Assembly (NCBI GenBank): GCA_002352125.1
Contig: DEHU01000027.1
Coordinates: 1 to 5,171 of the forward strand
From: Competibacteraceae bacterium UBA2792
Lineage (GTDB): Bacteria > Pseudomonadota > Gammaproteobacteria > Competibacterales > Competibacteraceae
DNA length: 5,171 nt
Reading direction: 5' to 3'
How positions within the stretch are numbered: the stretch's first letter is position 1; each line of letters begins with the position of its first letter. The notes below the pieces were generated by a model. That model was not told where the DNA came from and searched no databases. It saw nothing but the letters and a program-made list of their open reading frames with translations. A program made the translations under genes and the position numbers. Shown piece after piece: positions 1 to 5,171 of this stretch.

Positions 1-881
1 CCGCCGCGCTGGACGTGGCCGAGGATCGTCACCCGCGTGTCCTCGCCGAGCCGCTCCTCCAGCACCTGGCGCACGTAGTCGGCGCCGATCGGGTTGCCGG
101 CACGGTCGCACGCGCCTTCGGCGACCACCACGATGCTGTCGCGGCGCCCGGCGGCCCGGCCGTTGCGTAACAGCTCGCACATTTGATCTTCCCAGCCTTC
201 GGGCGGGGGATTTTCGGGGATAAGCACGTAGTCGGTGCCGCCGGCGATGGCGCTCATCAGAGCCAGATAACCGCAGTGCCGGCCCATGACTTCCACCACG
301 AAGCTGCGTTGGTGGCTCGCGGCGGTGCTGGTAATCGCGTCGATGGCTTCGACGATGCGATGCAGGGCGGAATCGGCGCCGATGGTCATGTCGGTGCCAA
401 CCATGTCGTTGTCGATCGAGCCGACCAGGCCGGCGATCATCAGCGCCGGATACCGTTGCGCGGTTTGCTCGTCGATCTCGCCGTTGCGCAACAGTTCTGC
501 CACCAGTTCCGGCCATTCCTGGCGGAAGGTATCCGCACCCGTCAGACTGCCGTCGCCGCCGATGATAACCAGCCGGTCGATGCCGTGTTGGATCAGATTG
601 CGAGCGGCCTGCAGGCGGCCTTCCCGCTCGCGAAAGCGGGCACAGCGGGCGGTGCCGATAATGGTACCGCCGCGATGCAGGATGCTGCCGGCGTCGTCCC
701 ACGCGAACGCTCGAATGCGGTCACCGCCGTCTACCATCCCCTGATAACCTTCGTAGATGGCAAATACCCTGGCTTCGAAGTGTATCGCCGTGCGGACGAC
801 GGCCCGTACCGCCGCGTTCATGCCCTGGGCGTCGCCGCCGCTGGTCAGGACGCCGATGCTTTTTGGCTGAAGGCTGGTCAT
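1..881 (-). CDS. pfkA: ATP-dependent 6-phosphofructokinase, eukaryote-like type (partial, C-terminus beyond left edge)
   Basis: Cytoplasmic glycolytic enzyme that phosphorylates fructose 6-phosphate to fructose 1,6-bisphosphate. The 293 complete codons present run from the start ATG (881-879) to the window edge, ending in the conserved GHVQRG substrate-binding segment, so the rest of the C-terminus is missing. Visible motifs: nucleotide loop [16 protein letters not shown] (residues 11-26); GGDGS (108-112), where the glycine after GGD indicates ATP rather than pyrophosphate as donor; catalytic GSIDND (154-159) with Asp157 as probable base, and no lysine of the PPi type before it; SHQR (189-192), MGR (199-201) and AEG (254-256), matching substrate contacts of the family. 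Residues 119-147 form an insertion absent from E. coli PfkA but present in animal and fungal enzymes. The start is supported by the family N-terminus beginning a few residues later and by GGGGA about 10 nt upstream. It is transcribed away from the XPB operon. The family is certain; whether it is allosteric cannot be seen. Confidence 0.95.
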   Translation of the reverse strand, partial: MTSLQPKSIGVLTSGGDAQGMNAAVRAVVRTAIHFEARVFAIYEGYQGMVDGGDRIRAFAWDDAGSILHRGGTIIGTARCARFREREGRLQAARNLIQHGIDRLVIIGGDGSLTGADTFRQEWPELVAELLRNGEIDEQTAQRYPALMIAGLVGSIDNDMVGTDMTIGADSALHRIVEAIDAITSTAASHQRSFVVEVMGRHCGYLALMSAIAGGTDYVLIPENPPPEGWEDQMCELLRNGRAAGRRDSIVVVAEGACDRAGNPIGADYVRQVLEERLGEDTRVTILGHVQRG

Positions 882-930
882 GGTTTGGTTTTCCCCGCTG
901 GATCGAACACTGGAATAAGGATAGGCGTTA

Positions 931-959
931 TTGGGTGATGCTGGATGCAGTAGTGTAAT
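931..959 (+). promoter_or_regulatory. candidate sigma70-type promoter for the XPB operon
   Basis: Possible -35 TTGGGT (931-936), a 17 bp spacer, and -10 TGTAAT (954-959, five of six matches to TATAAT). Transcription would start near 966, giving a leader of about 55 nt before the ATG at 1022. It lies in the 140 bp gap between two divergent genes, where a promoter for the rightward operon is expected. The -35 is only a half match. No equally good promoter for the leftward phosphofructokinase gene was found in the same gap. Confidence 0.4.
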
Positions 960-1021
960 TTTGCGACATTGCAAGACTCCGAACGCGAACTCAGCGCTCT
1001 TTCTTCTCCTAGGTCATCATC

Positions 1022-2896
1022 ATGGCTTACGCTTCCAACGAACCACAATCGATTCCCACGCTCGCCGCCGCCTTGCAAAATCAAACCGTCGAAAATCTGA
1101 AAAAATTTGCCGCCCTGGTGAACGACGCGGAGGCGAAACCGGCCCGCAAGGCGGATTTGATCGCGTTCATCCTACGCTACACGAACGGCGAACTGGGCCG
1201 ATTGCGCCAGGTCGAGGACGATCCCTTGCAAGCCCTCTGGCGCAGGCTCGATACGTTCCAGCAGGCGGTGGTGGCCGAGACCGTCCACGGTCCGGATTCG
1301 CGTTTCGACGTCGAGCGGTTCCGGGCGAAATATGGCCAGGCTCCCGATTTGAGTAAAGCCGATTTGTACACTTATCGTCAGTCGATTTCGTTGCTGAACC
1401 TGTTTATCCACGACGGGATCATGCCGGACGATCTGCGGCGGAGGTTCAAATCCTTCGTGCCCAAACCCGAACCGGTGCGGCTTTCGCCCCAAAACGAGAT
1501 TCCCGCCGAGTGGGTGCTGACCTACCAGGAATGGGATGAAAAGACCCGCAAGAGCAAAGCGTGCCAGCAGAGGGTTCCGATCACCCAGCGCCTGACCGAA
1601 CGAGCAGCCGTTCACGACCTCAAGGCGATCCTCCGCCTGATCGACGCCGGCAAGCTGGCGGTCAGCGACAAGACCCACCAGCCGGGCGCCGCCGCCCTGC
1701 GGACCCTCGACGCGCTGTTGCTGGGCGGCGATTTCTACGACGACAGCGGGTACGGCGAGTACGAGAAAATCGGCCCGATCAAGCCGTTCGCCTGGCCGAT
1801 GCTGGTACAGTCCGGCGGACTGGCGTCCCTGAGCGGCAAGACGTTGCAACTGACCAAGGCCGGGCAAAGGGCTCTGAGCGAGCCGGTGGAAAAAACGCTG
1901 GCGCAATTGTGGCAGCGCTGGCTGAAAACTACGCTGTTCGACGAGTTGCGGCGCATCGACTGCATCAAAGGCCAGACCGGCAAGGGCAAGCGGGGGTTGA
2001 CCGCCGTCGCCGGGCGCCGCGCCGCCATCCAGCAGGCGTTGCGTGGCTGCCCGCCGGGCCAATGGATCGCGGCCTACGATCTATTTCGCCAGATGCGGGC
2101 CACCGGCGCGGGTTTCGAGGTCACCCGCGATCCCTGGAATCTCTATGTCTGCGAACCCGGTTACGGCAATCTGGGTTCCGAGGGCTATCACGATTGGGAG
2201 ATTCTCCAGGCCCGCTACGCTCTCTGCCTGCTGTTCGAGTACGCCGCCACCCTGGGATTGCTCGACGTGGCCTATATCCCGCCGCACGGCGCCCGCCCGG
2301 ACTATCGCGATATCTGGGGCACCGACGATCTGGCCTTTTTCAGCCGCTACGACGGACTGCTCTACTTTCGCATCAATCCGCTGGGGGCCTACGCGCTGGG
2401 GTTGGCCAACCGCTACCAGCCAGCCGCGCCGGAAGTTGCCGCCACTCCCCTGCTGCGAGTGTTGCCCAATCTGGAAATCGCCGCCATCGGCGCGCGGCTG
2501 GAACCGGCCGACGCCATGCTGCTGGATAGCTACGCCGAGAAGGTGTCCGACGCGGTGTGGAGACTGGAGCAAAGCCGCCTGCTGGAAGCCTTGGAAGCCG
2601 GCCACGATATCGCGGTGCTGGCGGAACTGCTGGTTTCGCTCGGCGGGCAGCCGCTGCCGGAGACGGTGGAGCGGTTTCTGGAAGACATGGCCTGCCGCGT
2701 CCGCAGCTTGAAAGCCACCGGTACCGCCCGGCTGATCGAGTGCGCCGACGCGGTGCTGGCGACGCTGATCGCCAACGACAGCCGCACCAAACCGTATTGC
2801 CTGCTGGCTGGCGCCCGTTATCTGGCGGTGCCGGCCGAGTCCGAAGCCCGCTTTCGCGGCGCCCTGCGCAAGCTGGGTTACGGCCTGCCCAAATGA
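1022..2896 (+). CDS. helicase-associated protein, probable partner of the XPB helicase (XPB/Ssl2 N-terminal-like domain)
   Basis: Protein of 624 residues with no enzymatic motif that I can see. Residues 11-53 look like a small SAP-like helix-loop-helix (tentative). Residues about 195-285 and 390-465 read as winged-helix-like units (for example LTKAGQRALSEPVEKTL and INPLGAYALGLANRY). A basic loop at 316-333 could contact nucleic acid. Residues 475-565, starting TPLLRVLPNLEI and including QPLPETVERFLEDMACR, resemble the Pfam Helicase_C_3 / XPB-Ssl2 N-terminal domain. A short alpha/beta tail follows (566-624) ending LRKLGYGLPK. That C-terminal half also resembles the N-terminus of the helicase downstream. 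The ATG at 1022 has a weak AGGT (1011-1014) seven bases upstream. The stop overlaps the helicase start as ATGA, so the two are probably co-translated. A gene of this type sits beside ercc3 in mycobacteria (Rv0862c/Rv0861c, from memory). Role as a helicase regulator or DNA-binding partner is inference. Confidence 0.85.
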   Translation: MAYASNEPQSIPTLAAALQNQTVENLKKFAALVNDAEAKPARKADLIAFILRYTNGELGRLRQVEDDPLQALWRRLDTFQQAVVAETVHGPDSRFDVERFRAKYGQAPDLSKADLYTYRQSISLLNLFIHDGIMPDDLRRRFKSFVPKPEPVRLSPQNEIPAEWVLTYQEWDEKTRKSKACQQRVPITQRLTERAAVHDLKAILRLIDAGKLAVSDKTHQPGAAALRTLDALLLGGDFYDDSGYGEYEKIGPIKPFAWPMLVQSGGLASLSGKTLQLTKAGQRALSEPVEKTLAQLWQRWLKTTLFDELRRIDCIKGQTGKGKRGLTAVAGRRAAIQQALRGCPPGQWIAAYDLFRQMRATGAGFEVTRDPWNLYVCEPGYGNLGSEGYHDWEILQARYALCLLFEYAATLGLLDVAYIPPHGARPDYRDIWGTDDLAFFSRYDGLLYFRINPLGAYALGLANRYQPAAPEVAATPLLRVLPNLEIAAIGARLEPADAMLLDSYAEKVSDAVWRLEQSRLLEALEAGHDIAVLAELLVSLGGQPLPETVERFLEDMACRVRSLKATGTARLIECADAVLATLIANDSRTKPYCLLAGARYLAVPAESEARFRGALRKLGYGLPK

Positions 2897-4569
2897 GCGC
2901 TTACGCCCCCGACAACCCGCTGATCGTGCAGAGCGATCAGACGGTGCTGCTGGAAGTGCATTCGCCCCGCGCCGAAGCGGCCCGCGAGGCCATCGTGCCG
3001 TTTGCCGAATTGCTCAAGAGTCCGGAGCATATCCACACCTATCGGATCACGCCGCTGAGCATCTGGAACGCCCGCGCCGCTGGCCTGAGCACGGCGGAAA
3101 TGATCGAAGTGCTGAACCGCTATGCCAAGTACCCGGTGCCGGAAGGCGTGGTCCAGGAAATCGAGGCGCTGGGCCGGCGCTACGGGCTGGCAGTGATCGA
3201 ACGCGGCGCCGATCAGGGCCTGGTGTTGCGAGTGGCCGACGCGCCGCTGGCGGAACTGCTGGCGCGCGACCGGCGGGTGGCGCCCCTGCTGGGCGAACGG
3301 CCGACGGCGTTGCAATTCCGCATTCGGCTGGGCGTGCGGGGTCTGCTCAAGCAGGCGTTGGTCGCCATCGGCTATCCCGCCGACGATCTGGCCGGCTACG
3401 CCGAAGGTCAGGAATTGCCGCTGCGGTTGCGCGAGATCGCGGGCGGGGGCGAGCCGTTCGTCGTGCGCGACTACCAGCGGGAAGCAGCGGCGGCCTTCTA
3501 TCAGGATGGTCAGGCGCGCGGCGGTAGCGGGGTGATCGTGTTGCCCTGCGGCGCCGGCAAGACCATCGTCGGCATGGCGACGATGGCCCTGATCCAGGAG
3601 AACACCCTGATCCTGACCACCAGCCAAACCTCGATGGAGCAATGGCGGCGGGAACTGCTGGACAAGACCGATCTGCCGCCGGACGCCATCGCCGAATACA
3701 GCAGCCAACGCAAGGACACCGGGCCGGTAACGCTGGCGACTTACCAGATGCTGACCTGGCGCCCAAACCGGGACGGAGAGTTCGTCCATTTTGGCCTGTT
3801 TCACGCCCGTTCCTGGGGGCTGATCATCTACGACGAAGTACATTTGCTGCCGGCACCGGTGTTCCGCATTACCGCCGAGCTGCAATCGCGCCGCCGGCTG
3901 GGGCTGACCGCCACCCTGATCCGGGAGGACGGCCTGGAAGGCGACGTGTTCGCGCTGATCGGCCCGAAGCGCTACGACGTGCCGTGGCGGGAACTGGAAG
4001 GGCAGGGCTGGATCGCCGCCGCCAACTGCACGGAGATTCGGATTGCCCAGACTCCAGAACGGGACATGGAATACGCTCTGGCGGCCCGGCGCAACCAGTT
4101 TCGTATCGCGGCGGAAAATCCCTGCAAGCAGGCGGTGGTCCGGGACCTGCTGAAGCGGGAAGCGGGGCATCGCATTCTGGTGATCGGCGAGTACATCAGC
4201 CAGTTGGAGGAGCTAACGGCGAACATCGGGTTTCCGTTGCTGACCGGCAAGACCCCACAACTGGAGCGGGAGCGGCTGTATCAGGCGTTCCGCGACCGGG
4301 CGGTGCCGGGTCTGGTGTTGTCGCGGGTGGGGAACTTCGCCGTGGATTTGCCGGACGCGGACGTGCTGATCCAGGTGTCGGGCAAGTACGGTTCCCGCCA
4401 GGAAGAGGCGCAGCGGCTGGGGCGAGTACTGCGACCCAAGAGGGACGGGCGCCGGGCACGGTTTTATACCTTGGTCAGCCTGCGCACTTGCGAAGAGGAT
4501 TTTGCCCGTCACCGGCAACTGTTTTTGACCGAGCAGGGCTACAGCTATCGCATCGAGGGCGTAAGCTGA
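2893..4569 (+). CDS. xpb: XPB/ERCC3-type DNA repair helicase (superfamily 2, DEVH box)
   Basis: ATP-dependent 3'-5' DNA helicase/translocase of the XPB family; eukaryotic members open DNA in TFIIH for transcription and nucleotide excision repair. At 558 residues it is close to mycobacterial XPB. Order: XPB N-terminal/clutch-like domain (about 8-105); alpha/beta segment that may match the damage-recognition domain (106-165); Q-motif-like RDYQREAAAAF (192-202); Walker A LPCGAGKT (217-224); TTSQTSMEQW motif Ia (242-251); Walker B DEVH (314-317); motif III LTATLIRED (338-346), which includes the XPB-specific RED triad (344-346); second RecA lobe with LSRVGNFAVDLPDA (476-489) and motif VI QRLGRVLRPK (507-516) with its arginine fingers. 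All core residues are present, so it should be active. The chosen ATG overlaps the upstream stop (ATGA). The frame stays open upstream to 2557, but there it only shadows the preceding gene and lacks family similarity. There is no nuclease domain and no long eukaryotic N- or C-terminal extension. Confidence 0.95.
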   Translation: MSAYAPDNPLIVQSDQTVLLEVHSPRAEAAREAIVPFAELLKSPEHIHTYRITPLSIWNARAAGLSTAEMIEVLNRYAKYPVPEGVVQEIEALGRRYGLAVIERGADQGLVLRVADAPLAELLARDRRVAPLLGERPTALQFRIRLGVRGLLKQALVAIGYPADDLAGYAEGQELPLRLREIAGGGEPFVVRDYQREAAAAFYQDGQARGGSGVIVLPCGAGKTIVGMATMALIQENTLILTTSQTSMEQWRRELLDKTDLPPDAIAEYSSQRKDTGPVTLATYQMLTWRPNRDGEFVHFGLFHARSWGLIIYDEVHLLPAPVFRITAELQSRRRLGLTATLIREDGLEGDVFALIGPKRYDVPWRELEGQGWIAAANCTEIRIAQTPERDMEYALAARRNQFRIAAENPCKQAVVRDLLKREAGHRILVIGEYISQLEELTANIGFPLLTGKTPQLERERLYQAFRDRAVPGLVLSRVGNFAVDLPDADVLIQVSGKYGSRQEEAQRLGRVLRPKRDGRRARFYTLVSLRTCEEDFARHRQLFLTEQGYSYRIEGVS

Positions 4570-4590
4570 CGCCGCGCCCCATTGCGTCCA

Positions 4591-4613
4591 ACCGAGAGCC
4601 GGTGAGCTCTGGT
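4591..4613 (+). repeat. small inverted repeat after the XPB operon
   Basis: ACC-g-AGAGC (4591-4599) can pair with GCTCTGGT (4606-4613) around a six-base loop, giving eight pairs with one bulged G. It begins 22 bp after the helicase stop. No run of T follows, so it is not a classical intrinsic terminator. It could protect a 3' end or help Rho-dependent ending, or be chance. Confidence 0.3.
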
Positions 4614-4614
4614 A

Positions 4615-4642
4615 CTTGCTCCGTCGCGGGAACGAAAGCAAG
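4615..4642 (+). terminator. possible weak terminator hairpin downstream of xpb
   Basis: CTTGCT (4615-4620) pairs with AGCAAG (4637-4642), and CGT (4622-4624) with ACG (4632-4634) inside it, leaving a seven-base loop and a small internal bulge. It lies between the XPB operon and the AT-rich region before cysI, where a transcript end would be expected. The sequence after it is AT-rich but has no T-run, so intrinsic termination is doubtful. Confidence 0.25.
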
Positions 4643-4712
4643 AGATAATGATAAGTTATAAATTTATGGTAAAAAAATTCTTTATTTGCATATAAAAGCG
4701 ATGGTAGTGTTT
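4641..4712 (+). promoter_or_regulatory. AT-rich island, probable promoter/operator region of cysI
   Basis: Only 16 of these 72 bases are G or C, in sharp contrast with the GC-rich genes on both sides. It contains a perfect 10 bp palindrome ATAAATTTAT (4658-4667), -10-like hexamers GATAAT (4644-4649), TATAAA (4657-4662) and TATAAA (4691-4696), an A7 run (4671-4677) and TTTATTTGCAT (4681-4691). No -35 box with correct spacing stands out, which would fit an activator-dependent promoter. Genes of the cys regulon in gammaproteobacteria are commonly activated by the LysR-type protein CysB, which favours AT-rich sites. CysB control here is inference; no diagnostic site was recognised. Confidence 0.5.
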
Positions 4713-4713
4713 T

Positions 4714-4743
4714 CGGCCTAATCGCCCGGGCCCGATTCGGCCG
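4714..4743 (+). repeat. inverted repeat in the cysI upstream/leader region
   Basis: CGGCC-t-AATCG (4714-4724) pairs with CGATT-c-GGCCG (4733-4743): ten pairs with one T/C mismatch around the eight-base loop CCCGGGCC. It lies directly after the AT-rich island and ends 26 nt before the GGGGA ribosome-binding sequence of cysI. No T-run follows on either strand, so it is not an intrinsic terminator. It may be a leader hairpin or a dyad for a DNA-binding protein. Confidence 0.5.
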
Positions 4744-4783
4744 GAGCGGGAGCAACCGGACTTTCAGGTGGGGACCGACCACG

Positions 4784-5171
4784 ATGTATCAGTACGACCA
4801 ATACGATCAAACGCTGGTGGACGAGCGGGTAAACCAGTTCCGTGGCCAGGTTCGGCGTTATCTGGCCGGCGAACTGAGCGACGACGAGTTTCGACCGCTG
4901 CGGTTGATGAATGGACTCTACATCCAGCGCCATGCGCCGATGTTGCGGGTCGCCATTCCCTACGGGCTACTGTCGTCGCGGCAACTGCGCGCCTTGGCTC
5001 ACATTGCCCGCCGCTACGACAAAGGTTTCGGTCATTTCACCACCCGTCAGAACATCCAGTATAACTGGCCGAAGCTGGAAGAAACGCCGGATATCCTCGC
5101 CGAGCTAGCCCAAGTGGAGATGCACGCTATTCAGACCAGCGGCAACTGTATCCGCAACGTCACCGCCGACC
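4784..5171 (+). CDS. cysI: sulfite reductase hemoprotein (beta) subunit, N-terminal part (partial at right edge)
   Basis: Assimilatory sulfite reductase reduces sulfite to sulfide with six electrons, using siroheme and a 4Fe-4S cluster in the cytoplasm; the product feeds cysteine synthesis. The first 129 residues are present of a family usually near 550. Visible features: DERVNQFRGQVRRYLAGEL (13-31); RLMNGLYIQRHAPMLRVAIP (40-59); and the first nitrite/sulfite reductase ferredoxin-like half-domain through YDKGFGHFTTRQNIQYNW (78-95), ending in TSGNCIRNVTAD (118-129). Arg55, Arg88 and Arg124 lie in the conserved segments that hold siroheme- and anion-binding arginines in this family. The cluster cysteines lie beyond the window. 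Start ATG 4784 is preceded by GGGGA (4770-4774) with nine bases of spacing. The gene stands alone after a 214 bp gap and is probably transcribed from the AT-rich island. A ferredoxin-nitrite reductase is the main alternative, but the N-terminus looks like the proteobacterial CysI type. Confidence 0.9.
   Translation, partial: MYQYDQYDQTLVDERVNQFRGQVRRYLAGELSDDEFRPLRLMNGLYIQRHAPMLRVAIPYGLLSSRQLRALAHIARRYDKGFGHFTTRQNIQYNWPKLEETPDILAELAQVEMHAIQTSGNCIRNVTAD

Noticed and set aside
183..938. Plus-strand open frame (251 codons) opposite the phosphofructokinase gene
   Set aside because: The minus strand encodes a clear phosphofructokinase across this stretch; the plus-strand product resembles nothing and is Ala/Gly/His-rich as expected of an antisense frame.
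961..998. Short dyads TTGC/GCAA (961-974) and AGCGCT (993-998) in the divergent gap
   Set aside because: Arms of four and three bases are expected by chance in a gap of this size.
878..1084. Minus-strand open frame of 68 codons that would end overlapping the phosphofructokinase start as ATGA
   Set aside because: It runs through the divergent promoter gap and into the start of the XPB partner gene on the other strand. It has no recognisable family and low-complexity-free but unpatterned sequence, so the overlap is most likely chance.
1172..2062. Minus-strand open frame (296 codons) opposite the partner gene
   Set aside because: Shadow of the plus-strand coding sequence with Gln/Arg/Leu-rich composition and no recognisable motif.
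2557..2892. Upstream extension of the helicase frame to an ATG at 2557
   Set aside because: These 112 codons lie in another frame of the partner gene, have Arg/Gly/Pro-rich composition and no XPB similarity. The XPB-like sequence begins right after the ATG at 2893.
2878..4170. Long minus-strand open frame (430 codons) opposite the helicase gene
   Set aside because: It is a typical antisense shadow of a GC-rich gene: rich in Gln, Arg, His and Pro with no domain, and fully opposite a gene with complete helicase motifs.
1022..4569. Possible anti-phage defence island
   Set aside because: Helicase plus large uncharacterised protein can suggest defence, but no nuclease, methyltransferase, integrase, transposase or known defence component is present, and both neighbours are housekeeping genes. 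A repair or transcription role fits the XPB family better.

Overview
The window is about 5.2 kb of GC-rich bacterial DNA, densely coding apart from two intergenic gaps. The CysI fragment strongly resembles the assimilatory sulfite reductases of gammaproteobacteria. Together with the GC-rich codon use this suggests a gammaproteobacterium. A Competibacter-like lineage is possible, but that is only a guess from general resemblance.

Layout: (1) 1-881, minus strand, is most of a 6-phosphofructokinase that runs off the left edge. It has an unusually animal/fungal-looking core. (2) 882-1021 is a 140 bp divergent promoter region with one reasonable sigma70-type promoter facing right. (3) 1022-2896, plus strand, encodes a 624-residue protein with winged-helix-like regions and a C-terminal module of the XPB/Ssl2 N-terminal type (helicase-associated domain). 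(4) 2893-4569, plus strand, overlaps the previous gene by ATGA and encodes a 558-residue XPB/ERCC3-type superfamily 2 DNA helicase with a complete motif set, including the RED motif. (5) 4570-4783 is a 214 bp gap with two hairpins lacking a T-tract, a strongly AT-rich island (about 22% GC) and a near-perfect inverted repeat. (6) 4784-5171, plus strand, is the start of cysI, cut by the right edge.

The centre of interest is the two-gene XPB operon. Both proteins appear to carry the same accessory module: the C-terminus of the first protein aligns by eye with the N-terminus of the helicase. This resembles the pairing of the XPB and p52 'clutch' domains in eukaryotic TFIIH, and the mycobacterial ercc3 locus has a comparable neighbour gene. 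The likely role is DNA unwinding or remodelling during repair or at stalled transcription, but the sequence does not prove a pathway. The flanking genes (glycolysis and sulfur assimilation) are separate housekeeping units, which fits an XPB cassette sitting between unrelated genes.
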